Source: Setoptus koraiensis (lineage: Eukaryota > Arthropoda). Taken from it: DNA of 64,000 nucleotides. This document shows positions 1 through 12,402 of the stretch, piece by piece. Position 1 is the first letter of the stretch. Each line of letters starts with the position of its first letter. The notes beneath the pieces were generated by a model that did not search any database, was not told where the DNA came from, and worked only from the letters and a program-made list of their open reading frames with translations. Both the position numbers and the translations under genes were made by a program. The DNA lies in the NCBI GenBank assembly GCA_048013815.1, contig CM106586.1, positions 22,444,001 through 22,508,000 on the forward strand, in the 5' to 3' direction.

Positions 1-49
1 ACGGTGCATCGATTCAATGATCCCCGACGGACACCGATGATAGGCTCAC

Positions 50-213
50 CTTGTACAGGTAGTAACCGTCTTGGCAGAGTTTCTTGAGAAGGGCGTCCAG
101 TATGACCAGCTTGCCGTTGGCGCACTCCCATGTCTTGGAGCCCAGTTTGGCCCCGTTCTGCAGCAGATATTCTATGAGTATCATGTTGTCCTGTGACGCG
201 GCACAATATTGAG
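50..213 (-). CDS. TANC: TANC exon 4, end of ankyrin domain
   Basis: A 164-bp exon too short for a standard ORF search. Acceptor CTGCAG (219-214), donor GTGAGC (49-44). It encodes QYCAASQDN and LLQNGAKLGSKTWE, resembling the TANC segment between the last ankyrin repeat and the TPRs. Phase is right on both sides. Confidence 0.85.
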
Positions 214-3200
214 CTGCAGCGTTGCGTTGTTGCGATGTGGGGGGGGGGCGAAAAGAATTGTGCGGACAGGTGAGCCGAAAAGAATTGCGCGGACAGGTGA
301 GGCGAAAGTTGCGACTTTGGGCGCCATCTCGATGTGCTCACTGCGGTCCTCATACTCACCGATTACCCGATCCAGCAGTCGCAATCCGTTCTTGTCTTTG
401 TGCTCGAAGTTGGCCCCACTGTCCACCAGCATCTTGAGCTGTCGTTTCGCGATGGGGGCGCGCATTTGCGACAGATTGGGATAGAGTGCATACGATGCGA
501 TGATGGGGGATATAGAGAGATATTCAAATTAGCCAAAGCAATGTGATATTCAAATTGGCCAAAAAAGCGAAATATTCAAATTAGCCGAAACAGCGACATA
601 TTCAAATTAGCCAAATCGCATTCGGCGAGTCGGCGGAGCTCACCATTTTCAGTCGCGAGCCGCGCAAACAGGCGTAATCGAGGGCAGACATGTCGAGCTC
701 GTTGCGCACATTGAGTTCCGCGTCGCGGCTGTCCAAAATATACTGGACACTCTTGTAATTATCACATTGAATGGCGTGCATCAGCGCACTGGAACCCTGT
801 ATGTCCGTCGTGTTGACATTGGCCCCATGACCGATGAGGATCTTGGTCACCTTCGAGCTCAGATTGTCCCTGTCCTGGCCGTTGCCGTTTGTTGTCCGCA
901 TTTGGTCCGTTTCGTCGCTCGAATCGTCCTCGGTCGAGGTGGAGCCGGCCGATAGTTGCTTGCTGTCCGCGTGCAAATGTTTGCCGCAATTGTCGGCCGC
1001 ATTGTCGCCGCTTGCGCTCTTGTTCGGATCGCCACTGGTGGCCGGCAATACCCGAGCGGCGTGTATGAGAGCACTAAAACCAAACGGTTTGTCCTGATTG
1101 TTGATCAGCATGGGAATGTTGGAATCGTTGGTCGCATGGTCGGTTTGTTGTTGCGCGTGCTTGCCGGAAGTGCCCGTGCTCGAGCCGCTGCTTGCGCTGC
1201 TGGCGCCCTTGAGCAGTAGTTGCACCGTGTCCAACAGGTCCGATTCGTGGGCCAATTTGTCGTGTGAGCCAGCCGGCAAATGTAAGCTGGCCAAAAAGCA
1301 ACTGAGCGCGGTTTGATTGAACGCATTCAGCACGTGATGGCTGGCGTGAAAGTCCTCAATTAGCGATCGGCATATATCCAGATTGTTGTTGGTGGCGGCC
1401 GAGGCGGCCCCAGTCAGCGGCGTGTGCCCAGTGAATCGCCTGTCGCATCTATTGATGACGCTCATCAGATCCGGTTTGGTGGCGCTGCTGCTCTGCTTTA
1501 TGAAATATCTCAAGAATCGCATGAGGGCGTCGTATATCTGATAGTGGCCCCTGATGCAAGCGATCACCATAGACTGGTGCAACAAATCCACGAAAAACTC
1601 CTCCTGGTGGCCGCTGTTGATACTGACACAATACACGTAATACAGGTGATCGGTGAGATACTCGACTATTTTCAGCCGGTTGAAGCAGCTCGCCACCAGC
1701 AGCGGATGATAGTGCTCGATGAGCTTGTCGTCCAGGGGCGAACAGCACTGGCGCAGCATTTTTATCTGGCGCGGCGTGATGCGATCCGAGGCCCCGTGCT
1801 CCACAAGCAGCTTCAGTATTTCGGTGTGGCCCTCGTGGGCTGCTATCACCGACGGACTGGACAGGAGCAAATGACGGTGTTGCGCGTCTTCGCGCAACTC
1901 CAGCGCGGGCTTGCCGGCGCCGCTCTTCGCTGCGGTCCGCGCGGTCTGTTGAGCGGCCGCCGAGCCCGACTGGTCGGCGCTCGACAGGTACGGGCTCACG
2001 ATGCACGCGTCGGGATCCGCCTGAAACTGAAGCAACAGCTTGACGAATTCCAGATCGTTTCGCTTGCTCATCATCACTATGAGCGGGCAGTCGCGGCTTT
2101 GGTGGCGCGGGCCGGATTTGCGCGCGGCCCGATCCTGGAAACGGTTGTTTGGTTGGGGCAGCGGCAGCAGCATGTCGACGGGCACGCTGACGTTGGCGTT
2201 GGCGCCCGCGGACAACAGCAACCGGGACGCCTCCAGTTGCGCGTCGAACAGGTTGACGGGCAGCGACAGGGCGCTGCTCAGTAGCGCCTCCTCTTGGTCG
2301 CACAAGATGCCCAGCAGCTCGTCGAACCACGGGCTGGCGAGCGGATCGAGGGCGCTGTTGTTGTTGGGACCGCCGCTGGCGCTGTTGCTGGCGCTTGCGC
2401 TGCCGCCCGTAGCGGGGGGCGTGTGCTGCTGCTGAACGGCGATGGCCGCCGATGAGCGGCGCCGATTCTGCAAACAACTCTGGGCAAACAGTAGCTCGTC
2501 GTTGAAATTGAACACAAGTTGCTGTTGCTCGCCGGCCGGCGATTGCTGCTGGCTGGTGGCGGTGGCCGACAGCAGCGTGGGCGACGACAACGAGTCCGAG
2601 GTGCCCTCGCGGACGAGGTGCGCGCCCGACATCATTGTGTTGTCGTTGGTGTTTGTGGCCGCCATTTGGCTTATGCCCGAATCAATGGACCGGTTGTTGC
2701 TTTGCTGCTGGGCGCCCGCGCCCGTCTGCTGCTTCATCATGGCCAGACTGTCCTGCAGCGAGCCGTCCTGCATGGCCTGCGCGTTTCCGGTCAGCAGAGA
2801 GTTCGGCCCGAACAGGGTCCAGTTGAACGAGGTCGTGGACGAGGAGCGCCGCCGGCGGCACGACGACGCGAAACAGTGAACGGCGTGCGCGGCGATCTGC
2901 AAACAATTGGCCGGACTCAGGCAGCGCGGTTGCGGTTGCTGCTGTTGCTGTTGTGACGGGTCGCCGTTGCCACTTCCGCCGCTGACGTAATTGTTGGCGC
3001 TGCTCTGGTTGATGCTGTGTCGCCGCTGCAGCAGCATGCGCACCAGCGACGGGTCCATGCCTTGACACAATTGGCTCGACTTGTTGTTGGGCTCGCTCGT
3101 GCAATCTGCACCGCTGCTGCTGTTGACATGCTGCGACTTCCGGTCGGCGCTGTCATGCGACTTCCGGTCGGCGCTGTCATGCGACTTCCGGTCGGCGCTC

Positions 3201-6200
3201 TCGTGCGACTTTCGGTCGGCGATTTCGCACGAGCCTGCGGGCGGCAAATCGCTCAGCTGGTTGTTGGTGCTGTACTCGGGCAACAGCAGCCACTTGGCAA
3301 GACAATAGTGGCCGTAGGTGGCGTCGATGTTGAACCGGTGACTGTTGATCACGATGGACGGACGGCTGCTGGTGGCAGTGACGCCGTTGTTGTCCGCAAA
3401 CGGGGCCCAGCCCGTCAGCGCCGAGCCCGGCCAGCCGGTCGTGAGCGACAGGTGACAATTCGAGAGCCACTGGCGGATGAAATCGTGCCGAAACATGAGA
3501 CTCAGATCCTTTGTTAGATGCTCGAAATCGGCCCGGCTGCTTCCGCAACCGGAAGCTAGCGCAGTGCTGTCACTCTGGGCTGGCGCCGCTCGCTGCACCT
3601 TCAACAGGTAGGCGCACGTAAGCTCGTTGAGTGTCTTCTCGAACGCCTTCCAGCGTTTTATGATCTCGCCAGACAATGCCGAATTGGTGACTGGCCCACT
3701 TCCGGTTGCTGATTTCTGCTGCCTTGCTGATGCTGCGGCTGCTGTGGCACTGCTGCTGTTGGCCGTTGCGCTGGTGGGTGGTGTTGATGCGGTGCCCGTG
3801 TTGCCGCTGCCGCTAATAACGGGATCCAGACTGGGCGCCGATTGGGTAGAGGGCGCCGCTGCGTTCAGCACCATGAACAGGTCCAATTGGTTGAGATTTG
3901 TGCTCGTACAGGTACAAGTGGCCGACATGAGTATTTGCAATATGTTTGTGGCTTGATCGCTGAACGATTTGCTCCTGATGTGCGGAAATTTGTACTCGAT
4001 ATACAGGTAAAACAATTGCTCTAGGCGCAAATTGTTGGGCAGCTCGAGTTGTTTCAGTAGCGACGCTTGCAAGTCGCTCTTTTTAAGCTGCTGCTGACTC
4101 TTTTTCATCAGGGCCACATCTCGTGAGGCCACGCTGGCGCCCCCGCAATGGCCGCCCATCAGATACTGCCAGCCGCTGCGACTTATCGAGTGCGCAAACT
4201 GTTTGTTCAGGCGCAACACAATGGCCCTGGCGGCCTCACACTCACTCGTCGCGTTACTGCCACTTCCGGTTTGGATGTTACTGCCACTTCCGGTTTGAAT
4301 GTTACTGCCACTTGCAGCGGCTGCTGCTTGGTCGCTGCTCAGGTCAAATTCGAGCTTTTTGGCCTCGATCAAGTCGAGCAACAGGTCGCAATAAAAGAAC
4401 GATCCGTGCGCGTAACAAGCGAGATAATTTATCACCGTTGCGATGGCCCGTCGCCTGGGCGAAACCTGGCTCCGTTTGTTTGTCTGTTCGAATGTTGGCT
4501 CGTCGCCGCTGGCCACTTGTTGATTTGAGTCGGGCTTGGCGGGCGCCGCTCCCGCCGTCGGGTCCGCATTGAGGCCGCTAACGCGCTCGAACAATGAGGG
4601 CGACCACAGTTTTGTGCGGCCGTGTATGTAGGCCAGCAGGTCCAGATCTTTGCACGCAGGCTTGGGCAGCGTCGGGCCGGTTGGTGGCGCCATGGATGCC
4701 GCGTCACCATGCAGCTCGTTGGACAATGAGCGATAAAACGATTTCACGTCCAGCGCGTCGTCGAAGGACCGTCCGAACGACACTGCCGAGTCTTGCTGCG
4801 ATTCGGAGGGCCGCTTGTGGGGTCCGCTGGCGGAAGCGGGCCCCGGGCCGGCGCTGTGGTTGACGTCCAGTGACAGCTGTTTCCATACAATCACCGTGCG
4901 GGCGTCGCCACTCGCATTGTTATTGTGATTGTTGCCGGCCGATTGTTTGCACTGCATTATGTAATCGCCCAGCGGTGTGGAGTGCGAATTCCGGAAGCAC
5001 AAGTGGCTCGAATTGACCGTAATGACAAACTTGATCCACGACGGAAACAGACCGATGATTTTCATCAATAGATCGCCAATGGGATTGTCGCATTTTGAGA
5101 AGAATGTCGCAGTGTGAGATGTCGATGTGTGAAATTTGTTGTTGCTACCACTGTTGGCGTTGTTGTCCGCGGTGAGCGGCCCGTGTCCGGCGGCTGCCGC
5201 GAGCGCGGGCGCATTGTTGCCGGCGCCGCCGGCGCCGCTGTCCGCCAGTGACATTGAGTGTTTAAGATCATTCGCGGGGGGCGTGGCGAAGGTGTCGTCG
5301 TCGGAACAGGCCGAACTTTGGCACGATCCCGTGTCCAGCCGGGTGGGCCCGTCAAACGGTTGCGGGTGGTTGGGGCACGCAACGGAGCGGCACGCCTCGT
5401 CGAGCGCGTCTATCACTATGATGAGGGGCAGGCCCGGCCTGGGCAGGCTTATTTTGCCCTGCTGCCACAGAGTGTGCAGCGGAACGAGCAGTCCGTCACG
5501 GACGGCCCGCACGGGATTTTTGAGGCACGACGAGCGGGACAGCAGGCGGCGCAAGTGGGCCGCGGGCTCGGTGTCGGCCGACAGCAGCTCGCGATAGGCG
5601 CCCACGTGGCCGCTTGTGGCTATTTGATGGATGAGATTTTGTATAAAATCGGCGGTGTTTTTCGTTGAATAATTGTGCACTTGACAATAGTGATAGGCCA
5701 ACAATTGTCGGCACAATATGTTCTCGGCCTTGTTTATCTGGTATTCGTCCTTGAGCGAGCACGTCGACTGCTCCAATTGTTGCTGCGTCAAATACCCCAA
5801 ACTGGCCGTGCCCTGACGGGCCGCCTCGCTGGCCGTCTGGCGCAACCGGAACTGCTGCTGCCTGCTCCACTGGCTGCTGGCGAGCTCACTACTTCCGGTT
5901 TGGCGAAACTGTTGCTGTTGCTGCTGCTGTAGGAATTGTCGGAATCGCAGCGAATTGGCAACCAAATTCGCCACAAACAACGTCTTGCCCGAGCCCGTGG
6001 GCCCGCTTATGACCACATGGTGACTCACTGGCGCCCGCTGGTGGCTGGTGGCCAGCGCGGCCTGTTCGTCGTATCTCACCAAACACTTGAGCATTTTGTA
6101 CAATTTGCGGGAGTGTCGCGGGCGCCGCTTGCAGCGCAACAATGCCGCATCGGTCTCGTTCTCGAGGGCGCGGCGCGATTGCTGCGCCAGTCTATCCTTG

Positions 6201-9200
6201 CGAGCTTGCGTTGCGCTCATGCCCACAGGCCGGCTCTTCACGCCGGCCGCGTCGGCCGACTGGTCGAACAGGCCACTTCCGGTTCCGGTCGGTGTCGGCT
6301 GGAGCAGCAGTGGGCTGTCTGGCAGTTGCTGAATTTGAGTATCGACGTAAAATTTGATCTGCTGTTGGTGCGGCCACACGCAGCTCGCCGGGTCGTCGGG
6401 GTCGCCAGCGTCCAGGTCGTCGTAATTGTTGTCGTTGCTGGTGCTGTCGGTATCACAACTGGCGCTCTTGAGCGGGCCCACATTCAAGCTGGGCATCTCG
6501 ACGGGCAGCAGGGGCCGCACGAGCTCCAGATAGGGGTCGTTGAAAAAGAATTGGTCGTTCAGAATGAGCTCGCCAACGAAGGTCGCCCGATCATTGTGGT
6601 CACTCGTATGTCCGTGGCTCGCTTGCTCAGGCCTGGCCCGGTGCAACGGCGCCACACTGGCCGTGGGCGCCTCCCTCGAACACATCACGTCTGAGGGATG
6701 CTGGCCGCTTCCGGTTGGGGCACTTTGGAAGGAATTCATTGAGGCACTGGACGACATTTTGAATGGTTGCCGGCTCTGCTTGAAACTGGTGGCGTCGTTG
6801 TGTCGCGGGCGTCGCATCAAGTCGTGCGACGACGACGACGACGGAAACTGGCGTTGTATGCTGGACAGCATCATCGACGCCATTGGCTGACCGGAAACAG
6901 TCTGATGCTGCTGCTGCTGGTACGGGTTGTGGTGTTGCTGGTGAAGGTAAGCGTTGACTGGAAAGATGGCGGCCGGGGCGGCGTTGCCGTTGTCGTAGTG
7001 GCGCGGGTATGCCGACAAGGGGCTCGCATAAAACGACCCGTCAAACTGACCGCTTGCCGTTTCATCGACGCTGCTCAGCTCGTGATGATAGCTCGCCGGA
7101 AACGGAGGCTCAGCGTGAAACGATCCTGGCGAGCCCATGTAATGATGGCTGTTGTAATAATTGTTCAATATGTAGGCGGCGCTGTCTTGGCCGGGCGATT
7201 GCTGGAAGGATTGGTGCGGTTGTTGGCTGCTGAACAAGTGCGCTTGCTGCTGTTGCTGCTGGCTGTAGAAACTGTTTGCCGCCGCCTGGTGGTGGTGGTG
7301 GCCGGCAAGCGCCAATTGATCGTGATACGAGCAAGATTGTCGCATTACGCGCATGGCGCCACCCGGTGGCGGCAAATTGGTGGCTGGCGAGCAGCAGTTG
7401 ACCACTTGTTGTTGGTTGATCAATTGGTGATGGGTGTGGCTGGCGGTGTTGCCGGTCAGCATCAGCGAGGCGGGCCGGTGCGCTTGCGACGCCGGGTAAT
7501 GGCCGGCGTTGATCAGTGCTGAGCTGCACTGATCCGCATAGTTGGTGCCCGGTGGCGGTGCAATGGCGGGCATTAGCAGCGGATTCTGAAAGAAAATCTC
7601 CGGTCGGTTTGAGTGCTGGCCCGCGACGCCGGCCGGCCCGAACGGGCTGCCGCGTTGCGGGCCGCCGTGATAGTGAATGCCCGACTTGATTTGAAGCGGC
7701 GTTGCGCGCCCGTGGTGGCGCACATCCGAAGAGTTGTCGCTACTGTTGTTATTGTTTATTGATATCGAGTCGACACTGGTGGCCATTTCGGGCGTTTGAG
7801 TGGACGGCGACGGCGACAAGCTCAACTTGGACCCGTTAGAGGGTGCAGCGCGCGCATTGTCTTGCTGTGCTGGATTGTGCTGATTGTTGTCGCTGTTGTT
7901 GTTGGTTGTGGTGCCCACCGACAGGGAGCTAGAAATGGACGATGTGTCGCCCGTGGACAGCGACGATTGCGTGCTCAGCACCGACCGGGACCCGGCCGAA
8001 CCGGAACCGGAGCCGGTTTGTTTGGCGGGCTGTGGCTGGTGTTGTTGCAGTTGTAGTTGCAGTTGTTGTTGTTGGCTGACTAGCGGCAGGTCGGCGTTGC
8101 CGTGGTGATGATGATGGCTAACTATTATGGGCTTAGAGGCAAATGTTCTGGTTGTTTGTTTCACGCTGCTGGTGGTTGCCTTGTTGGCTGTCAGGGGCGC
8201 TGGCTGCAACGCCAAGAGCTTGGCGCGACCCGGCTTGTGCTCTATGAGTTGCTGCTGATACTGCTGATGGGGATAGGAGAAGAAATTGTTTGTTGAGAAA
8301 GACTTTGTAATGGGATACAATTTTTCCGCCTGATTTGTCACAACTACGGGCCGGCGCGCGTTGCCCGCGCCCACCAATTGGCTGTCTAGCGGCACCGAGT
8401 ATACGTTTGTGACGGTGAGCTCGTGGTCTAGCCGTTGCTTTTGGGCCAGCAGTTGCTGCTGTTGCAGCTTGCTGGCGCCGCTTTTGCTGTTGTCACTAAT
8501 TAGCTGTTGTTGTCTATTGTTGTTGTTGTTGTTGTTGTTGTGTTTGGTGGAAAATTTAAATTTAAATTGGTTCAAATCGTTCAATTGGTTGGAGCTAGAC
8601 ACAGGCAATGGAGTTAATTGAATGCACGGTTGCGCAACGATGTTCATGTGACTAGTGGCAAGCTCGTGGCCGTTCAATGTGGTTGTTGCGCTCTTTTTCA
8701 CGAGGCTCTTCTTTTTCTTGCTCTTCGTCTTGGCGCTCGGGGGGCCGTTGCTCGCTTGCTGGCCAATTCTGGTGCTGCTGTTGCTGCTTGTGGAATTCAC
8801 TTGGGAATTAATTGGGAGCTCGCCGGCCACGGTGGACCGGTGCCCGAAAACGTGCGACTTGCTGGTTGTTGGGGCATTTTGGCTTGAATTTCTCGTTGCT
8901 GTAATGCTCGAATTGGCTTGATGTGGAGCGCCGCGCAACGGCGAACATGACGCAACGCCGCTGCCGCCGCTCACCTGTGCGCCGCTGTCTGCTTGGGTAT
9001 TTATGTAAATTGCATTGGACACGGTTTGTTGGCTGCCCATCGAGTGGTTGTCGCCCGATGACGACGCGCCCGACACACAATTGGGCACGGGGTACTGCTC
9101 GCCGGGTATATACTCGAAATTGGAGGCCGTGTCCGGCTCGGCGCTCGAGTTGCGCAGGTGGTTGCGGTGTCTTCGCAGTTTGGCCACTGTTTCAGTGTGC

Positions 9201-10190
9201 ATTTCGGTGAATTTCGATGGGTTTCGATGGGTTTCGGTGAATTTCGGTGAATTTCGGTGAATTTCGGTGAATTTCGGTGAATTTCGGTGAATTTCGGTGA
9301 ATTTCGGTGAATTTCGATGAATATCAGTGAATTTCGATGGATTTGACATATTTCGGTGCATTTCGACATATTTTGATGGATTTCGATGCATTTTGACGGA
9401 TTTCGACATTTTTCGGGATTGCATTCACAGATAGTTGGGTTGTTTGCGGGCAGCGATGGGGGCGAAACGGTGAGAGAGAAATGTCGAGATCGAAATGGTG
9501 AGAGGGAAACGTCAAGATCGAAATGGTGAATTCGGCAGATCATCGCGAGCGATCAATTTAAGACACTCTGGAATCGCATTCTGGAATCGCACTCTGGGAT
9601 CGCACTCTGAAACCAATTTCCGAAATAAATTTCCGAAATCAAACTCTGACCACCGGAGATGTCGGAGGGCGTGTTCGGGTATGCGCGGTTTGTTCGGGCG
9701 CCGGTCGGCCGGACAACTGGCGCGACAGGCGGCGGGACCCGTCGCCCGCCGGCCCGGCTGCTCGGCCGCTCGCCGCGACTCACAACTACACACAAACAAA
9801 CATGTAAATACACACAAATAAACATGTAAATGCACACAAATAAACGTATTGCTGATACTCACCCTTGACCAGCGACCACACCTTGAAGAAAATGCCCGTG
9901 ACGGGGCCCATTTTTGGTCCGTTGTCGTCGTCATCGTTGTCGGGGCAGTCGTCGTCGAAGTGGCCGTCGGTGTCTTGGCAGGACACGATGGAGCGGGCGT
10001 CGTGATTGTCGGCCTGGCTGTGGCGCGGCCGCCCGATGGACCAGTGCTGAATGGGCGACACAGATTGGTCATGGTGCGATTTGAATTTGTTGCTGCTTCC
10101 GTTTTGGCTCGAGCCGCTGCGTTTGTGGCCGCTCGCTGGCTGCTGTTGCTGCTGGCTGGTTGGCGACGGCGATTCCGTCAGTTCGTTCAT
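50..10190 (-). CDS. TANC: TANC / rolling-pebbles family scaffold protein (3' end beyond window)
   Basis: Four coding exons fit in phase: 9863-10190 (ATG at 10190), 644-9186, 360-438 and 50-213, about 3,038 codons in the window; the last donor at 49-44 (GTGAGC) shows that it continues leftwards. The N-terminal half is disordered (Gln, His, Ser, Asn runs). Around residue 1171 there is a Walker A motif GPTGSGKT and around residue 1369 a Walker B-like stretch ending DALDE, the STAND-type P-loop module of TANC proteins. Ankyrin repeats follow up to the left edge, ending in the TANC-like segment LLQNGAKLGSKTW. TANC family members add TPRs and a C-terminal tail, which would lie outside. Known members act as scaffolds at synapses or in myoblast fusion (Drosophila rols). 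Family assignment is firm; the N-terminal splice is an inference from phase. Confidence 0.9.
360..438 (-). CDS. TANC: TANC exon 3, ankyrin repeat
   Basis: A 79-bp exon encodes LKMLVDSGANFEHKDKNG..., completing the ankyrin repeat begun as LDYACLRG in exon 2. The acceptor is CGACAG at 444-439 with a pyrimidine-rich stretch upstream; the donor is GTGAGT (359-354). It enters in phase 0 and leaves with one extra base, matching exon 4. Confidence 0.85.
519..622. repeat. 26-bp tandem repeat in TANC intron 2
   Basis: Four copies of a 26-bp unit built around ATATTCAAATTAGCC start at 519, 545, 571 and 597. The array ends about 20 bp from the exon 2 donor, inside the 205-bp intron 439-643. Confidence 0.93.
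644..9186 (-). CDS. TANC: TANC exon 2, an 8.5-kb coding exon
   Basis: This single exon holds the disordered N-terminal region, the P-loop NTPase-like module (Walker A at 5981-6004, DALDE at 5396-5410) and most ankyrin repeats. The open frame continues upstream to 9424, but that stretch is an intronic 10-bp repeat that happens to lack stops, so I start the exon at the in-phase acceptor. It ends at codon ATG before the donor GTGAGC (643-638). In-frame 24-bp duplications lie at 3130-3225 (SADRKSHD units) and about 4258-4320 (GSNIQTGS units). Confidence 0.88.
9187..9862 (-). other. TANC intron 1
   Basis: A 676-bp intron bounded by GTGAGT and AAACAG. About a third of it is a 10-bp minisatellite (9200-9415), listed separately; no other feature is seen. 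Confidence 0.7.
9200..9415. repeat. 10-bp minisatellite in TANC intron 1
   Basis: The unit ATTTCGGTGA is perfect over at least eight copies (9231-9310) and degenerates on both flanks to variants such as TTTCGATGGG and TTTTGACGGA. On the minus strand the array has no stop codon, so it produces a 10-residue periodic false extension of the TANC ORF. Confidence 0.95.
9863..10190 (-). CDS. TANC: TANC exon 1
   Basis: The ATG at 10190 begins MNELTESPSPTS; the exon ends in phase 1 at a GTGAGT donor (9862-9857). The encoded 109 residues are Ser/Gln-rich with an acidic Asp run before the splice. The next in-phase acceptor is at 9188-9187 (AAACAG), giving a junction read ...SLVKVAKLRRHR. The acceptor has only a weak pyrimidine tract, so an unseen mini-exon in this intron cannot be excluded. 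Confidence 0.75.
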
Positions 10191-10252
10191 GGTTTTGTTT
10201 CGGCGACACTTATCACTGTTGTTATTTATTTATTATTTTGCTGCTTCTATTC

Positions 10253-10315
10253 ACTGTATTGCTGCTATTCACTGTATTGCTGCTATTCACTGTATTGCTG
10301 CTATTCACTGTATGA
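10253..10315. repeat. 18-bp tandem repeat upstream of TANC start
   Basis: Four copies of CTATTCACTGTATTGCTG lie 63-125 bp upstream of the TANC ATG, in the presumed 5' UTR or proximal promoter. Confidence 0.9.
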
Positions 10316-11419
10316 TTGTCGCGTTATGTAATTGTTGCTGTTGTTGTGGTTGTTGTTGCGTTGCGATGCGTGGGCGCCGGTCATCGTTGGCCGGCTCGCG
10401 TCGGCCGGGCTGGCGGTTGAGAGTGATTGTCGGCGTGTCACTTGCGATCGGGCGCATTCTTATTCGCGACGGGCGCGTTCATGGTGAGCATCGTCATTAG
10501 CTGTCGTTAATGATAATTAACCATAATTGAGCTATCGTTAGCTGGCGCGTATTGTTTATTGATTTGTTATTGTTGCGATTATTATTATTATTATTATTGT
10601 TCACTATTAATCATAACTTTGTTGTTGTGCAGCCCGTTGCCCGCTAATTAGCGCCGCCGTTGCTTGCTCATGTTTCTAATTGCTATGTTTGTGAATACTG
10701 TTGCGCAATATTGCGGATGCTGCTGTTGTGTTTGTGGATATTGTTGCCGTTCGCTGGGCTGTTGCTCGTCTTCGTTATCGTCTAGCTATTATTATCTCGT
10801 TGTTATCATCTCGTCGGCGACGCATCTATCGCGTCTTGCCATGCCCGTACTGCGGCTGTATGTCGCGACTCGCGAGCAGTATATATCGTGTGTATTTCGT
10901 GTGTATAAATCAGCGTTTGTGTGTATAAATCAGCGTTCGTGTGTGTATATCAGTGCTTGCAGTATAGCGAGTTGCGTATTATTAACCTTTCTTCTCCTTC
11001 TCTGTTTGTCGCGAGCTTGCCGTGGTGTGCGATATGCGCTCTTCTCGGCTGCTCTCCCGTCTGCGCGGCTGTCTACGCGGCCGTCTCGTCGCCCGACTGT
11101 CGCCGGGCTATCGGGCTGCTGGGTGCATGCAATTCGCTGGGCTTGCTGTGGCTTGCAGTGGCGGCGGTGGCGGCGGTGGCGCCAGCAACGGCGGCGTTTA
11201 GTTTCATGCGAGCGATTACGTAAAAACAAACACAGTATGCCAGTTGAGCGTCGACGATAATTTCAAGTTAACACCACTCCGGCATAATGCAATTTATGTC
11301 CCGTCTCGTGTGCGTATGTGTGTGCCATTGTTGGCCATTGTGTGCCCAAAGGATTCGTTGAAAATGCTTCTCGACAATTGTAGGCGCTGGCTCGCCAGCG
11401 AACGCGCGAACAGGCGAAT

Positions 11420-11600
11420 GATGGAACAAGCGCGAAGGCGAATGATGGAACAAGCGCAAAAGCGAACAGCCGAATAAGCGAGCGCGATATTTCGTGCCAC
11501 TGGCAGCCAGATATTGCGAGACTGGCGGCTGGATATTGCGAGGCTCGCGGCTGGATATTGCGTGAGACTGGCGGCTGGATATTGCGTGAGACTCACGGCC
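11420..11600. repeat. Two adjacent short tandem repeats
   Basis: At 11413-11465 a 24-bp unit containing CGAATGATGGAACAAGCG occurs twice. At about 11499-11592 a 21-23-bp unit containing GGCGGCTGGATATTGCG occurs about four times. Confidence 0.8.
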
Positions 11601-11639
11601 AGAGCCAGAGCCAAAGATTACCAAGATTCGACTGACTGC

Positions 11640-11790
11640 GATTATCCGAGTGCGCCGCTCGAGGGGCGCCTGCGCGCGCGGCCGCCCGCTCGCGAGCGGG
11701 CCGCCGCCGCCAGGAACCGCTAGGCGCGCACCGCCTTGAGCGGGCGCCCTCGAACGGCGGCTCGCAGCCGTGCAGCAGCCGCCGCCGGGC
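11640..11790. promoter_or_regulatory. CpG-rich stretch with an 18-bp palindrome
   Basis: This is a locally very GC- and CpG-rich block about 1.5 kb upstream of the TANC start. It contains the perfect palindrome GCCCGCTCGCGAGCGGGC at 11684-11701. A promoter role is only a guess; no TATA box is obvious nearby. Confidence 0.25.
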
Positions 11791-12402
11791 GCCACTCGAA
11801 ACGCTCGCCAGCCCGCAAACAAACGGCAACGGCGACGCCGAGCCCAGAGTGACAGCGACAAACGGCTTACAGCAAAACAAAGCGCGCTGCTAATATCCGA
11901 GATCTAATAATCTTAGAGCGATAATAATCATTGAACAAAACATGACATGCCTCCGCCAGGCAGCCAGTCTCCGCTCAGCCAGCAGCCATGTCGCTTAGTC
12001 AATCATTCATGAATTTGCATATCTCTCGCATGATGCACATTATGCAAGACTCACTCGCCCGCTAACCCTAGATCGTGAAGCGCCGCCGAGACCGCGCCGC
12101 TAAGCTCGCCGTGCATTATTATTATCCGTGCCTTGTTGTCGTGTGTGTGTGTGTGTGTAGACATTGTAGTGCGTCGCTAGTTGCTAGCCTAGTTACAAGT
12201 TAGAAAGTTTCCAATTGAAACAAAAAACTCGCAGCGGCTTCTCGATTACTCACAATGATTCTCGCAAGCAGCGACTCGGCGCTCGTAACGACGCAACAGC
12301 GACCGAGCTCGCTAAACGAGCTAATAGCTGGATACTTGAGTGCAATCACATGAGCATGTCGCCTAGCTCGCATCGGGGGGATTTGCGACATTTACATAGT
12401 CG

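Noticed and set aside
1424-2477. Long plus- and minus-frame ORFs overlapping TANC (286 and 342 codons)
   Set aside because: They lie antisense or out of frame to a clear ankyrin-coding exon, start at non-ATG codons in part, and have Arg/Gly/Ala-rich shadow composition.
9231-9310. CRISPR-like array
   Set aside because: Head-to-tail 10-bp minisatellite without spacers in a eukaryotic genome.
9187-9424. Upstream end of the 2,940-codon TANC open frame as coding
   Set aside because: It is the stop-free 10-bp minisatellite. Exon 1 at 9863-10190 joins in phase only to the acceptor at 9188-9187, which skips it.
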